64,000 nt of DNA from Acidobacteriaceae bacterium dw_441 (GCA_018449715.1 JAAVVA010000004.1:434001-498000), one strand, 5' to 3'. Shown: positions 46,901 through 56,331, counted from the first letter of the stretch. A program made the numbers and translations. Notes: generated from the sequence alone by a model not told the origin.

Positions 46901-47507
46901 CCTCACGCTCGATAATTTGAACGGAGGTACCGCGGGTATCTTTACGTCGGATGTAACAGGTGACGGTACTGTGGGCGATATTGCTCCCGGTACGCTGCCT
47001 GGAGCGTACATGCACGATGTAAAGCCCGGTACGCTGCAGAATTACATCGACAACTTCAACCAGACGAAGGCAAACACCCTGACCCCTGCTGGTCAGGCGT
47101 TGGTTTCGGCTGGCCTGATGACTCCCCAGCAGCTCATCGCACTGGGTGGCGCGATTCAACCGATTGCAAGTCTGCCTCAGCATAGTGCAATCGCCAACCC
47201 AACATTCCGCAACATAGATGCCAGCTTCGCATATCCCATCTCTCTCTCGAAGTTCCGTGAGGGAATGAACATCGAGCCGGCGATCGCGTTCTATAACGTC
47301 TTCAACATGGCGAACTACTCCAACAAGCCCCTCGGCGTTCTGGAAAACACTACCAGTGCGGGGGGAGTCGTGAATAACGACGGCAACTACGTGGGAGGGC
47401 CCAATACCTATCCGATCGTAAACGCTAATCGCGCGCAGCGGGGTTCGGGTACGTTCAACCAGGGCGCGGCCCGCACGACGGAGTTCCAGCTGAAGTTCAA
47501 CTTCTAA
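43908..47507 (+). CDS. Oar-like TonB-dependent outer-membrane receptor
   Basis: This is a 1199-residue outer-membrane protein. It has a signal peptide (LAVILLSITAFGFGQ), a carboxypeptidase-regulatory domain (GSIQGVITDPSGAIIPEANI), a plug region (NLPVNGRNFLDLAQVEPG) and a long aromatic- and Asn-rich barrel ending in Phe (TTEFQLKFNF). It is the same type as the receptor at 11.5 kb but clearly a different paralogue. The start ATG follows AAAGGAG. It sits alone behind a candidate sigma-54 promoter and hairpin leader, and ends at a terminator. Its cargo is unknown. Confidence 0.92.
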   Translation: MKKLLGLAVILLSITAFGFGQVTTVNGGSIQGVITDPSGAIIPEANITVSSGDTGTTRNTVTDSSGIYIVGPLVPGNYTVKVGKPGFTGLSVKTVVRTGTVTNGNYKLTVGESTTTVEVSVGSVQVNTDQTSVSDVISAEQIKNLPVNGRNFLDLAQVEPGVVLQSGESFDPTKAGYSAISIGGVSGRSTRILLDGQDITDETVGTTIFNVSQGAINEFQLNRSNQDVSGDVTSTGQVLVSTNSGTNAFHGQLFGQFQDHRALFARSTNGADPQFQRNQFGGSIGGPVLKNKLYFFANAERIKQDSAAVSPIDPSGLFGSVYNLAPTIPTPYRETYSTGRLDYDGPLHGHYFVRGNYNVNAVSSNNDGQGYWLYANRDNTYGVAGGADYQFGHFTHSFRVSYEKFHNLMSDATGSNSSIYNAIPGFAFYNTALNFYSGPNYLAPQGTYQSDKQFRYDGSWIKGQHTVRFGYSLNRILGGGFASFMGLGPRVSENTSSLLANCNGDGVSAPCPDDPVRGYHPVTVYIGNGQGFFTENSGFGEIGGGVFDWRQGAYVADSWKVTPSFTVTAGVRWSSDTGRANQDVPQINCSDVDPSLNPGCSGSQSLFAQWDPQLAGKTKQNWANFGPQIGFVFSPGDHKTAIRAGFGIYYENDVFNNTTNLRNGLLKNGPFNSTPGLCSGGGTYQLNMPDGSTVDSVNGVSIRQICNSPMSVAGPALIQLEQQLQTATKADPTLPNSSYVGNNLAMGGSAGTLAYGAPYRTPYAQQWSFGVQHEFGQGIVVSVDYIHNSTLKFGQVIDFNHVGAARYLDSTAAKNAIAATADSFPACSGMTGSGAVNCVINQGGTIDDFSNNGLDSGNQVSGGDPTQVSGYTSAFPGKNPLLGNGNFVMPIGRSGYDALQIVYKESKTHPAPGINSVNIQGSYSLSRVVSSYGAGSTDSSDQFFGSSASSWDYDNPTLFMGRSALDHKHQVTMAAIFNLKYGPRVALTGQFRSAAPTNLTLDNLNGGTAGIFTSDVTGDGTVGDIAPGTLPGAYMHDVKPGTLQNYIDNFNQTKANTLTPAGQALVSAGLMTPQQLIALGGAIQPIASLPQHSAIANPTFRNIDASFAYPISLSKFREGMNIEPAIAFYNVFNMANYSNKPLGVLENTTSAGGVVNNDGNYVGGPNTYPIVNANRAQRGSGTFNQGAARTTEFQLKFNF

Positions 47508-47540
47508 CGTTTGCGGTTTTTGTAAATCCTCATCTTGAGG

Positions 47541-47574
47541 AACGGTGGAGAGCCTACGCTCTCCGCCGTTTTTT
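47541..47574 (+). terminator. Intrinsic terminator of the receptor gene
   Basis: AACGGTGGAGAGC pairs with GCTCTCCGCCGTT (one G-T wobble) around CTAC, then TTTT. It lies 33 bases after the stop. Confidence 0.9.
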
Positions 47575-48021
47575 ATTTGGTCGGTTTTTCACGGGAATGT
47601 GCGAATAGCGACGGAAAATATTGTCTAAAGTTGCATCTCAGACTAAAAATGTCGCACATTTTTATTGATATCGGACCTTTAGTGTCTTATATTTCAAATA
47701 TCACGAAATGAACGGACGTTTGCGTGTCTGCAGACGGAGAGCCCTGGGAAGACCAGGAGCAGAAGAAGAGAAATGGAAGGCAGATCCCCGCGGGTTAACC
47801 TCTTGGCGGAGACCGCGAGGATCTGGGAATCTAAAGCCGCTTTTCAGCGACAGTAGATCGCCTGCAATTATAGAGGCGCGTTGAATCACGATCAACGAAG
47901 CTTCAGTCCATTTCCTTCCCCAGTTTGAGCAGTCACCAACGCCGACGCGTGTGTGCGCGGCGGATACGGCCTCTTTGCGTTTTTTTGCGGGAAAGGCCAC
48001 AGCATGAAGGAGAAGGAAGTA
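47575..48021 (+). other. Promoter and long leader of the siderophore receptor
   Basis: This gap holds a promoter at 47665-47693 and then about 320 bases of leader before the ATG at 48022. The leader is GC-rich and has a few short hairpins (for example CCTCTTGGCGG and CCGCGAGG near 47800-47825). No known riboswitch was recognised. Confidence 0.4.
47665..47701 (+). promoter_or_regulatory. Promoter with AT palindrome over the -10 box
   Basis: TTGATA (47665-47670), 17 bases, TATATT (47688-47693). The palindrome ATATTTCAAATAT (47689-47701) overlaps the -10 box, where an iron-responsive repressor could bind. No textbook Fur box is present. Confidence 0.5.
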
Positions 48022-50652
48022 ATGAGAAAGCTTGCGAGAAGAAATCGTACGAAGCGCCAGTTTGCGGCGTCGAAGGGCTGGCTGGCGGTAGGAACCCTGG
48101 CGGCTACGGCAGTGATGGGATCGGGCCACCAGGCTCAGGCTGCGAGCAACACTCCTGCTGCGGGCGGAACCGGTTCGGCGGCCCTTCCTCCCGGCGGCCC
48201 CAGCCTGCCGGTCAAGCAGCTCAACATTGCCGCTGGAAGCCTCGAAGACGGCATCAAGGCCTATGAGCAGCAGACCGGACTGCATGTACGGATCGATCTT
48301 CCGCAGGGAACCCTGGCGGGCTTCCAGACCAAGGGTATTTCGGGAAACTTTGCTGAGGATGAAGGTCTGCGGCTGCTGCTGGAAGGCACGGGGCTGAACT
48401 ACAAGATTCAGGACGCATCGACGCTGGTGCTTGGACTTCAGTCGCGTGAGTCGGTCGACGTGACGACGGCTGCGAACTCGGTTGGACTGGCGCAGTTTAC
48501 CGAGCCTCTGACCAACACTCCCCAGACGGTCAACGTGGTTCCGCAGTTCATCATGCAGGAGCAGGCAGTGACCACGCTGCGCGACAGCCTTCGCAACGTC
48601 CCCGGCGTCAGCATTGCGGCTGGTGAGGGCGGAAACCAGGGCGACAACCTGACGATTCGCGGATTTTCGGCCCGCAGCGATATGTTCATCGACGGCATCC
48701 GCGACTTCGGTTCGTACTACCGCGACGCCTTCGATTATGAGGCGATTGAAGTCCTTCAGGGACCGGCCAGCGTGGAGTTCGGCCGCGGCTCGACGGGTGG
48801 CGTCATCAACCAGGAGACGAAGGCTCCGGTGGACCACGAGTTCGTGCGCGGAACGCTGCAGCTTGGGACCAATGCGATGCGCCGCGTGACGGCCGATGTG
48901 AATGAGCCTCTGGACGACTTTATCCCCGGCTCGGCCTTCCGCATGAACATCGTCGGATCGCAGTCGAACGTGGCGCAGAGGGATTATGCGCAGACGCGGC
49001 GTTTCGGTGTGGCTCCGTCGCTGACGTTTGGCCTGCACAGCACGACACGCGGCACTCTCTCATACCTGCATGAGAGCGAAGACAGCATTCCGGACTACGG
49101 TCTTCCTTACTTCGGAACCCAGAAGCTGAACGTGGACCGCAAGACCTTCTACGGCTTTGCGAATGAGAGCTACCTGAAGACGAATCCCGACATCGTGACC
49201 GGCAAGGTGGAGCATGACTTCGGCGGCCTGATGACGCTGCGCTCGACGCTGCGCTGGGGCAACTATCCGCGCGACATCCGCGTGGTGGAGCCGCAGGTCA
49301 ACACGACGCCCACGTATGCGAATGTGAACGGTGTTGGAGTCGCAACCTGTAGCCTGACAGGTACACCTACATCTACAAATCCCTGCTATAGCCTCAGCAC
49401 TCCGGTCAGCAGCGTGAAGGTGTTGCGCAACATCATCAACCGCAATGCGACCGAAGACATTCTGTGGGAACAGACGCAGGCGGTTGGCCACCTGAAGATC
49501 CACAACATCGAGAACAATTTTGTGGTGATGGTCGAGGGCGGACGTGAGCGCTCGATGCCGGGTGGCTACCGCTTCGCCGCCAGCTATGTGAGTGCCATCG
49601 ACCCGAATGCGAATGACGTGCTCCCGGGTGGGGAGACGGTGATCGAACGCACGCACGTTACGTCAAGCTCGTATGGCGTCTCCGGTATGGATACGCTGAA
49701 GCTGACGCAGTGGCTACAGTTTTCGGGCGGCGTTCGCTTCGACTACTTCAACACGCAGGTCGATGCGCTTTCGACGGCTGTTGCGGCCTCGGAGCTGATC
49801 AAGAAGCCGACGTATCGCGCGGCAGTTGTGGTGAAACCAAGGCGCAACGGAACCATCTACTTCGACTATGGAACCTCGTTCAATCCACCGGCGGAGAGCC
49901 TTTCTCTGAGCGCCAACAACGCCACGCAGGCTCCTCAGGAGAACGAGACTTACGAGGTGGGAACCAAGTGGGATCTGCTGAACGACAAGCTGAACCTGAA
50001 CGGAGCATACTTCCGGACGAACAAGTCGAATGTGTATGAGACGGACCCGAACGGAACCAACCCCGATGCCAGCCAGAATGTGGTGAACGTCGGCGGACAG
50101 AGGGTGCAGGGTTTCCAGATCGGAGCTTTGGGACATCTGGCCTCGCACTTCGACCTGATCCTCGGCTATGCCTACCTGGATGGAGTGGTGACCAACAGTG
50201 TCGTCAATGCTTCGCCTTATGCGTCCCTGTATAAGAAGGGCGATCCGGTCTTCGGAACCTTCCCGTACTTCATCAACCCGACGAACTTCCCGCTGGCGAA
50301 TGTGCCGAAGAACTCCGGCAACCTGTGGGTAACGCATAACCTTCCGTTCGGCTTCGTCGGTGGCTTTGGTAGCAACTTCCTCGGACCGCGCCGCGCAAGC
50401 TCGACCGCGATGGTAGCAGTGCCTCTGACCGCTGCAGCGACACCGGTCACACAGGTTCCGCTGGCGTTCAAGACGATGAACGGCTACTGGATCTTCAACG
50501 CCATGCTACGCAGGCCGATCAACGATCGCGTGGATTTCCAGGCCAATCTGGTGAACCTGACGAACAAGTTCTACATCGACGCCCCGCATCCGAACCACCT
50601 GATCCCCGGCGAGGGGTTCAACGCCCAGTTCGGATTCAACATGCACTTCTAA
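48022..50652 (+). CDS. FecA-type TonB-dependent siderophore receptor with STN domain
   Basis: This 876-residue outer-membrane receptor has a signal peptide ([21 protein letters not shown]), an STN signalling domain ([29 protein letters not shown]), a plug ([44 protein letters not shown]) and a barrel ending in Phe ([10 protein letters not shown]). This is the layout of catecholate or citrate siderophore receptors (Fiu/FecA/PiuA-like). The ATG at 48022 has AGGAGAAGGAA directly before it; ATG at 48004 is possible. STN domains usually signal to a FecR-like anti-sigma factor, but none is encoded here. It is followed by a PiuC-type gene, supporting an iron role. Confidence 0.9.
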   Translation: MRKLARRNRTKRQFAASKGWLAVGTLAATAVMGSGHQAQAASNTPAAGGTGSAALPPGGPSLPVKQLNIAAGSLEDGIKAYEQQTGLHVRIDLPQGTLAGFQTKGISGNFAEDEGLRLLLEGTGLNYKIQDASTLVLGLQSRESVDVTTAANSVGLAQFTEPLTNTPQTVNVVPQFIMQEQAVTTLRDSLRNVPGVSIAAGEGGNQGDNLTIRGFSARSDMFIDGIRDFGSYYRDAFDYEAIEVLQGPASVEFGRGSTGGVINQETKAPVDHEFVRGTLQLGTNAMRRVTADVNEPLDDFIPGSAFRMNIVGSQSNVAQRDYAQTRRFGVAPSLTFGLHSTTRGTLSYLHESEDSIPDYGLPYFGTQKLNVDRKTFYGFANESYLKTNPDIVTGKVEHDFGGLMTLRSTLRWGNYPRDIRVVEPQVNTTPTYANVNGVGVATCSLTGTPTSTNPCYSLSTPVSSVKVLRNIINRNATEDILWEQTQAVGHLKIHNIENNFVVMVEGGRERSMPGGYRFAASYVSAIDPNANDVLPGGETVIERTHVTSSSYGVSGMDTLKLTQWLQFSGGVRFDYFNTQVDALSTAVAASELIKKPTYRAAVVVKPRRNGTIYFDYGTSFNPPAESLSLSANNATQAPQENETYEVGTKWDLLNDKLNLNGAYFRTNKSNVYETDPNGTNPDASQNVVNVGGQRVQGFQIGALGHLASHFDLILGYAYLDGVVTNSVVNASPYASLYKKGDPVFGTFPYFINPTNFPLANVPKNSGNLWVTHNLPFGFVGGFGSNFLGPRRASSTAMVAVPLTAAATPVTQVPLAFKTMNGYWIFNAMLRRPINDRVDFQANLVNLTNKFYIDAPHPNHLIPGEGFNAQFGFNMHF

Positions 50653-50673
50653 CGTCCGGGTGGACACTCGCAA

Positions 50674-50713
50674 AGCAGCGAAGGACTTCGTTCCTTCGCT
50701 GCTACTCTTTTTG
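50674..50713 (+). terminator. Terminator-like hairpin between receptor and dioxygenase
   Basis: AGCAGCGAAGGA pairs with TCCTTCGCTGCT (12 bp) around CTTCGT, followed by ACTCTTTTTG. It lies in the short gap between the receptor and piuC, so the second gene would be read at reduced level. Confidence 0.75.
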
Positions 50714-50744
50714 CGGTAGGTTTTTTGGAAGAAATGAGGTCTTT

Positions 50745-51428
50745 ATGCTGATTACGATTCCCAATGTTCTGAGCCCGGCTGATGTGGCCGAGATGCGTGC
50801 AAAGCTGGATGCCGCCGAGTGGAGCGATGGAAAGGTCACGGCTGGATACCAGGCCAAGAAGGTCAAGGACAACCAGCAGTTGGTCGAAAACTCGCCGCTG
50901 GCGGTGGAGCTGGGAGACAAAATCCTGAAGGGTCTGGCGCGGTCGCCGGTGTTCATGTCGGCGGCGCTTCCGCTGCGGGTGTTTCCTCCAATGTTCAACC
51001 GCTACACGGGCGGCGGTCGCTTCGGAACGCATGTGGATACCGCGATCCGTCAGGTCGTGGCGACGGCCCAGAGGATCAGGACGGATGTTTCGGCGACGGT
51101 GTTCCTGACGGACCCTTCGGAGTACGACGGCGGCGAGCTGATTATCGAGGATTCGTATGGCGAGCATAGTGTGAAGCTTCCGGCGGGGCACATGGTGCTG
51201 TATCCGGGGACGAGCCTGCATCGCGTGGAGCCGGTGACGCGTGGGGCTCGCGTGTCGAGCTTCTTCTGGATTCAGAGCATGGTTCGCAGCGACGGCGACA
51301 GGACGCTGCTGTTCGACCTGGACCAGTCGATTCAGAAGCTCGCGCTGGAGCATGCTCCCGATGACCCGAAGCTGGTGACGCTGACCGGGGTGTATGCCAA
51401 TCTGCTGCGTCGGTGGGCTGAGATGTAG
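50745..51428 (+). CDS. piuC: PiuC/YbiX-type Fe(II)/2-oxoglutarate dioxygenase
   Basis: This 227-residue protein is a PKHD-type hydroxylase. The iron ligands are H96, D98 (FGTHVDTA) and H159 (GTSLHRVEP), with R169 ([10 protein letters not shown]) for 2-oxoglutarate. The C-terminal helix and [15 protein letters not shown] complete the family length. In many bacteria this gene sits beside catecholate siderophore receptors, as here, and is thought to help in iron acquisition or siderophore modification. The start ATG follows GAAGAAATGAGG. It ends at a terminator. Confidence 0.9.
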   Translation: MLITIPNVLSPADVAEMRAKLDAAEWSDGKVTAGYQAKKVKDNQQLVENSPLAVELGDKILKGLARSPVFMSAALPLRVFPPMFNRYTGGGRFGTHVDTAIRQVVATAQRIRTDVSATVFLTDPSEYDGGELIIEDSYGEHSVKLPAGHMVLYPGTSLHRVEPVTRGARVSSFFWIQSMVRSDGDRTLLFDLDQSIQKLALEHAPDDPKLVTLTGVYANLLRRWAEM

Positions 51429-51453
51429 AGGACAAGGATTTCTTTTAGAGCGG

Positions 51454-51489
51454 ATGGCGACCGAAGTAAGTGGTCGCCATTTTCTTTTG
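51454..51489 (+). terminator. Intrinsic terminator of piuC
   Basis: A perfect 9-bp stem (ATGGCGACC with GGTCGCCAT), a 9-base loop and TTTCTTTT. Confidence 0.88.
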
Positions 51490-51492
51490 CCC

Positions 51493-51539
51493 GCCTGCAA
51501 AGAGAAGCAGATTCCTTCGCTCTGCTACGGAATGACAAG
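51493..51539. repeat. Dispersed 47-bp repeat, copy 2
   Basis: Nearly identical to 32280-32326, sharing GCCTGCAAA, AGATTCCTTCGCT and GCTACGGAATGACAAG. It lies between convergent genes. Confidence 0.75.
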
Positions 51540-51561
51540 TCCCAATAGGGAATAGTGGAGT

Positions 51562-54210
51562 TCAGGCGTCGTCGGTGGGCCTGAGTGTCTCGCGGCAGGG
51601 TAGGAAGAGCGAGAAGGCAGTTCCGTGGTGAGCCGGATGCGTGCTGCTGCGCAAGGTGAGCGTGCCCTGGTGGCGCTCGACGATGCCGGAGGAGATCCAG
51701 AGGCCAAGTCCGGTGCCGTTCAGCTCCTTGGTGGTGTAGAAGGGCTCGAAGAGGCGAGCGCGGACCGCGGGCGTCATGCCGTGGCCGGTGTCGGCGATGG
51801 TAATGCGGATGCCCTTGCGGTGCTGTCCGCAGGAGTAATCGGCAGACTCGCGGGCTCGGACGATGAGGTGCCCTCCCTGTCGCATCGCGTCGATCGCGTT
51901 GGCGATGAGGTTGTTGAGAACCTGCCGGATATCGTTTTCAAAGCAAAGGATGGAGTTCGAGGTGTGGAAGAAGGTTGCGACCTCGATGCCGGAGTTGAGC
52001 AGGCGTCCCTGGTAGAGATCGAGCACGGCGCTGACCAACTCCTGTGGAGTGACGCGGGTCGCGCTGACAGCCTGGCGGTGGAAACGGAGCGTCTGGGTGG
52101 CGATCTGGCAGACGCGGGAGAGCTCGCTCTGCGCGGTGCGGATGTAGGCCGAGAGTGCGGGGGGAAGGTCTGACGCGTTGCGGATGAGATAGAGAAGGTT
52201 CGTGATCGATTCGAGCGGGTTGTTGATCTCGTGTGAGATGGAACTGGCGAGGCGGCCCACGGCGGCGAGCTTCTCGCTTTGGATAAGGGCCTGTTCGGCC
52301 TTCTTCTGGTGGGTGATCTCCTGGATGACGGCGGCGATGGCCTCCACCTTCCCGTCGGCGGTCCACACGGGGGAGTAGTTGACGTTCCAATAGCGGTGCT
52401 CGCCGGGGCGCGTGGGCAGCTCGCCCTCGAAGACATGGTTGCGGATGGTTCCGCCAGCGGCGACCTGACGGAAGAGTTCGTCGATGCCTTTGAAGGGAAC
52501 GAGGTCGGTGATGCGGCGACCAAGAATCTGCTCGACGGGAAGGCCAAGGGTTTCGACCTGGCGGTCGTTGACGCGGAGGTAACGGAACTCGACCGGATCG
52601 AAGAGGGCGAGGCCGATGGGAGAGGTGCGGTAGATCGTCTCCAGCTCGGCGCGCTGGCGCTCGGTCTGCTCCTGCCGTTTCTGGAGGGTTTCGGCGAAGG
52701 TCTTGCGGTCGTCGATGTCGATGTTGATCCCGAGCCAGCTGGTGATGTTGCCGGCATCGTCTCGCACGGGCTGGGCGCGCAGCCAGTACCAGTGTGGCTT
52801 CGGCTTGTGGACTGTGTACATGCGGGCTTCGATGTCGAAGTCCGTGCCGGCTGTGACGCACTGATGCCAGATGTCGTGGACGCGGTCCTGATCGTCGGGG
52901 TGAAAGTGCGGGAGCCAGGTCTCGCAGGCGAGCTGCTCCAAAGTAAGGCCGATGGAGTCGAGCAGGATCTGGTTGGCGTAGGTGATGCGTCCGTCGGAAT
53001 CTCCCATCCAGATGGCCTGGGGGTTCAGGTCGGCGAGGATGCGGTAGCGAGCCTGGCTGGCGGCAAGGGCCTCTTCGCCGCGCTTGCGGTCGGTGATGTC
53101 GATGGAGAGGCCGCGCAGCCGTTCGGCGACCCCGTTGACCAGGTGCGCTCTGCAACGGCACTCGATCCAGAGCTGGGAGCCGTCTTCGGCACGGATGGGG
53201 AAGTCGAGGACGATCATCTCGCCGGTCTGGCGCGTCCGCTTTACCTGATCGCTGATGAGGGTGATGTACTCCCGGGCGATGTGGTTGAGGAACGAATGAA
53301 GATTGGGAAGCTGGGAGAAGGGATGCCCGAAGACGGGGTAGGAGCCGATGCCCCAGGTGATCTTCCCGGTCGCCAGGTCGGCGTCCCAGGTGGCGACGCG
53401 GGCGTTCTGCTGGACGACGGAGAGCAGGTCGCTCTGCTGCCTCAGGGCGAGGCGGGCTTCGCGGCGCGAGGTGACGTCGCGGAAGAACAGCACCACGCCC
53501 TCGTCGGAGGGGCGGATCTGGATGGCGAGCCACTTGTTGAGTGGCTCGGGGTAGAAGTCCTCGATCTCGCTGGCGATGCGGTCGTGCATGGCGCGGCTGT
53601 AGTGCTCGCGGTACTGCTGGCTGGCCAGGGGAAACTCCTGCCAGAAATTGCGTCCCGTCAGGTCACCTTTGATGGCGAGCAGCTCGCGGGCGGCTCGGTT
53701 GAGGAAGGTGAAGCGATGCTCGCGGTTGATGCTGGCGACGCAATCGGTCGTGGCCTCAAGCACCTGCAGCAGGCGCCGCGAGGCGGAGTGATGCAGCAGC
53801 TCGGCTCCCTTGCGGTCGGTGATGTCGCGCAGGCAGACGGCGATCCCTTCCTCGGTCGGGAGAACGTGGATGTCGCGCCAGATATCGCGATGCCGGCTGA
53901 GGTACTCGAAGTGAGCCGGAATGCCGGTCTCCATCACGAAGCGGTACTGGCGCTCGATCTCGGTCCCGATGAGGTGAGGGAAGAGGTCCCAGAGTGCTCC
54001 TGTCCCAATATGGTGCGGGTGGATGGAGGTGGTGCGGCGGGCCTCGGTGTTGGCAAAGGTGATCTGCCAGCTGCGATTGAAGCAGAGAACTCCATCGGGA
54101 AGCAGGTGGAGGAGCTGGGAGAACGGATCAGGCCGCGCAGCCTCCTCTATCCGGCTGGTGAACGATTCACCGGAGAGCACGTCGACCGGGATTGCCTGCG
54201 GATTCGACAT
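51562..54210 (-). CDS. Multi-PAS sensor histidine kinase
   Basis: This 882-residue kinase has no membrane segment, so it senses an internal signal. It carries four to five PAS domains (for example LLPDGVLCFNRSWQITFANTEA, NREHRFTFLNRAARELLA, RILADLNPQAIWMGDSDGRITYANQ, YRTSPIGLALFDPVEFRYL) and PAC-like segments. The phospho-acceptor is H660 in SSISHEINNPLES. The ATPase has NLIANAIDAM, DTGHGMTP and a GTGLGLWIS box. No response regulator is next to it. It may signal to a distant regulator. It follows YceH by 62 bases on the same strand. Confidence 0.93.
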   Translation of the reverse strand: MSNPQAIPVDVLSGESFTSRIEEAARPDPFSQLLHLLPDGVLCFNRSWQITFANTEARRTTSIHPHHIGTGALWDLFPHLIGTEIERQYRFVMETGIPAHFEYLSRHRDIWRDIHVLPTEEGIAVCLRDITDRKGAELLHHSASRRLLQVLEATTDCVASINREHRFTFLNRAARELLAIKGDLTGRNFWQEFPLASQQYREHYSRAMHDRIASEIEDFYPEPLNKWLAIQIRPSDEGVVLFFRDVTSRREARLALRQQSDLLSVVQQNARVATWDADLATGKITWGIGSYPVFGHPFSQLPNLHSFLNHIAREYITLISDQVKRTRQTGEMIVLDFPIRAEDGSQLWIECRCRAHLVNGVAERLRGLSIDITDRKRGEEALAASQARYRILADLNPQAIWMGDSDGRITYANQILLDSIGLTLEQLACETWLPHFHPDDQDRVHDIWHQCVTAGTDFDIEARMYTVHKPKPHWYWLRAQPVRDDAGNITSWLGINIDIDDRKTFAETLQKRQEQTERQRAELETIYRTSPIGLALFDPVEFRYLRVNDRQVETLGLPVEQILGRRITDLVPFKGIDELFRQVAAGGTIRNHVFEGELPTRPGEHRYWNVNYSPVWTADGKVEAIAAVIQEITHQKKAEQALIQSEKLAAVGRLASSISHEINNPLESITNLLYLIRNASDLPPALSAYIRTAQSELSRVCQIATQTLRFHRQAVSATRVTPQELVSAVLDLYQGRLLNSGIEVATFFHTSNSILCFENDIRQVLNNLIANAIDAMRQGGHLIVRARESADYSCGQHRKGIRITIADTGHGMTPAVRARLFEPFYTTKELNGTGLGLWISSGIVERHQGTLTLRSSTHPAHHGTAFSLFLPCRETLRPTDDA

Positions 54211-54272
54211 GGAGTTTCAGCGGTATTCGATCATCTCATATGACTAGACGGAAAACCGCGGCGAAAGACGCC

Positions 54273-54941
54273 TTACCCCCTGGATTCCAAGGCGGCGAGC
54301 CGGGTTTCGAGCGAGGACAGAGCCTGGGTGAGTGTAGCAACCTGCTCCTCCAATTGGCCAACACGGTCGGACTGCGAGGCGTCCGACGGGACAGCCGGGC
54401 GAGGAGGTGCGGCTGCGATTTCGGGTGTTCCGGAGAGCAGGTGCGCGTAGCGGGACTCACGCGAGCCGGGCTGACGGGGAAGAAGCAGGACCAGGGGGCC
54501 GGTTTCTTTGGAATCAGCCGTGTTCGGGGCGGCTTCTCGGGCGGCGAGGCGGTCGAGCGTGGCCTGTGCCGTGGCTATGTCGTCGAAGGAGTAAAGACGC
54601 TCAGCGCGGCCACGGATCTCACCGGGAGTTTGCGGGCCGCGCAGCATCAGCAGGCAGAGCGCGGCGGTCTCGTCGCGGCGCAGGTTGAGCACGGTGCGGA
54701 TGCGATGCTCGTACTTGGGGACGCGGGAGTCGTGCGCGATGGAAACCAGCTCCTGATCCTCAAGGGAGTGCAAGGCCTGGCGGACCTCGTCCTCGGTCAA
54801 CTCGAGCACGGGGTCACGGCTCGTGCGCTGGTTGCAGGCGTTGACGAGGGCGTTGAGGGAAAGTGGGTAGGCCTCAGGGGTAACAATCTCTTTTTCAATG
54901 AGAGAGCCTAAAACGCGGACCTGGATGGGATCGAGCACCAT
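54273..54941 (-). CDS. yceH: YceH-family protein (DUF480)
   Basis: This 222-residue protein has the YceH layout of two winged-helix domains: VLDPIQVRVLGSLIEKEIVTPEAYPLSLNALVNACNQ, then VRQALHSLEDQELV and a second LRRDETAALCLLMLRGPQTPGEIRGRAERLYSF. The C-terminus is a coiled coil (DRVGQLEEQVATLTQALSSLETRLAALE). The biochemical role is not settled. Its first base is 232 bases from the divergent DUF882 gene. Confidence 0.93.
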   Translation of the reverse strand: MVLDPIQVRVLGSLIEKEIVTPEAYPLSLNALVNACNQRTSRDPVLELTEDEVRQALHSLEDQELVSIAHDSRVPKYEHRIRTVLNLRRDETAALCLLMLRGPQTPGEIRGRAERLYSFDDIATAQATLDRLAAREAAPNTADSKETGPLVLLLPRQPGSRESRYAHLLSGTPEIAAAPPRPAVPSDASQSDRVGQLEEQVATLTQALSSLETRLAALESRG

Positions 54942-55101
54942 AATGCAGTCTACACAGGAAAAGTGGAGAGGGAATCAAGAGGGGAGAGGGGATCGCAGAG
55001 GGAGGTCCACCCTGGGAAGCTACTTGGATATGACACAAAAGTTACATTTCCCCTTGCCAAAAGGGGGAGTTGGGTCGATAGACTTAACGAGTGGCAAATG
55101 G

Positions 55102-55116
55102 GCGATTGTGAATCGC
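55102..55116 (+). promoter_or_regulatory. Small inverted repeat before the DUF882 gene
   Basis: GCGATT and AATCGC flank GTG (6-3-6). It lies 58 bases before the ATG at 55174 and may be an operator. The surrounding gap (54942-55173) has no gene. Confidence 0.35.
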
Positions 55117-55173
55117 ATTTATGAACGGCGATTCGGTGGCCGCTAAACTACAGATTTGATTCGGGGTAACGGA

Positions 55174-55842
55174 ATGAAGGCAGCGATCAGGCTGGGTTTG
55201 GCCGCGGTATTGTCGGTAGCCGCTTTGGCGGGGTGGGGCGGTTCTTCCGCAAAGGCCGAGGGCGCGGCGGACTCTGGTTCTGTCGGATCTTTGGAGCGGT
55301 ACAGCCTGCATCTGCGCCATCTGCACACGGGCGAGAGCCTGGACGTGGTCTATCGGGTGGGCGATACCTATCTGCCGGACGCCATCGACGATCTGAACCA
55401 CTTTCTGCGCGACCATCGCACTCAGGCCGAGAGCCACTACGATCCGAAGGAGTTCGACCTGCTTCATGCGCTGATGGAGAAGTTGGGCCGGCCCGACGGG
55501 GAGATCGACATTGTCTGCGGGTATCGCACGCCGTGGAGCAACCGGCTGCTGCGATCGCGGTCGAGCAACTCGGGAGTGGCGGAGCACAGCCAGCACATGC
55601 TGGCCAAGGCGATCGACATTCGCGTGCCGGGAGTGGCGACGACGACGCTGCGCGATGCCGCGCTGAGCCTGCATGCGGGAGGCGTCGGGTACTATCCCGT
55701 GAATCAGTTCGTGCATGTGGACGTGGGGCCGGAGCGGGAGTGGTCGTATGGCCGCGTCTCGCGCAGGGTGAGGATGCGTCAAGTGGCCCATGCGACACAT
55801 CGCAGGCCGCATCGTGCGGCTTCAACGGCTTCGGGGGAGTAA
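55174..55842 (+). CDS. DUF882 / M15-like murein endopeptidase (MepK-type)
   Basis: This 222-residue exported protein has a signal peptide (GLAAVLSVAALAGWGGSSAKA). The DUF882 domain has the zinc-ligand motifs GYRTPWSNRLL, HSQHMLAKAIDIRVPG and FVHVDVGPEREW, as in MepK (YcbK). Such enzymes cut cross-links in peptidoglycan. The C-terminus is rich in Arg and His. ATG at 55174 is preferred over 55156 because it opens at the signal peptide. Convergence is absent; RidA follows on the same strand after 90 bases. Confidence 0.88.
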   Translation: MKAAIRLGLAAVLSVAALAGWGGSSAKAEGAADSGSVGSLERYSLHLRHLHTGESLDVVYRVGDTYLPDAIDDLNHFLRDHRTQAESHYDPKEFDLLHALMEKLGRPDGEIDIVCGYRTPWSNRLLRSRSSNSGVAEHSQHMLAKAIDIRVPGVATTTLRDAALSLHAGGVGYYPVNQFVHVDVGPEREWSYGRVSRRVRMRQVAHATHRRPHRAASTASGE

Positions 55843-55932
55843 CGCTGTTCAGAAAATTCAGAAAGGGCTTTGCTTCGGCAGGGTCGTTCTGTTTTAAGAA
55901 GCTTCGTGCGGCCTGCGGTAAACTGCGAATCT

Positions 55933-56304
55933 ATGAGTCGCGAATATATCTCCAGCAATCCTGCGGCGCCGTTTTCGGACGCTGTTCTTGTCGATGGCAA
56001 AACCCTTTATCTTTCCGGTCAGATCGGATTGTTGCCCGGTACGACGACCGTTCCTGAGACCGCAGAAGAAGAGGCGCACCTTGTGATGCAGGGTTTTCAG
56101 CGCGTGCTGGCAATGGCCGGCATGACGATGGACAACCTGGTGTCGGTGCAGATCTTCGCCAGCGATGTTTCGCTGTGGGAGAGGTTCAACGTGGTGTATC
56201 GCACGTACTTCAACGACAAGCTTCCGGCGCGGGCGTTTCTGGGGTCGGGCACGCTGTTGTTCGGAGCAAGGTTTGAGCTGCAGGGAATCGCGGTGAAGGA
56301 TTAA
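55933..56304 (+). CDS. ridA: RidA-family enamine/imine deaminase
   Basis: This 123-residue protein has the RidA fold with the conserved parts YISSNPAAPFSDAVLVDGKTLYLSGQIG, NLVSVQIFASDV and LPARAFLGSGTLLFGARFELQGIA. RidA proteins hydrolyse reactive enamines made by PLP dehydratases. One such dehydratase is encoded at 19.8 kb. The conserved Arg of the active site in RAF is present. The start at 55933 is set by the family; the longer frame adds an unrelated piece. A terminator follows. Confidence 0.92.
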   Translation: MSREYISSNPAAPFSDAVLVDGKTLYLSGQIGLLPGTTTVPETAEEEAHLVMQGFQRVLAMAGMTMDNLVSVQIFASDVSLWERFNVVYRTYFNDKLPARAFLGSGTLLFGARFELQGIAVKD

Positions 56305-56331
56305 TCGCTCTGTTGCGGATGGTTGCGAGAG

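Noticed and set aside
47702..48021. Possible riboswitch in the long siderophore-receptor leader
   Set aside because: I looked for cobalamin-box and other conserved cores and found none; only short, unrelated hairpins.
47701..49038. Minus-strand frame across the siderophore receptor leader
   Set aside because: It reads through the receptor's STN and plug coding in reverse, with no domain; the promoter and ribosome site support the plus strand.
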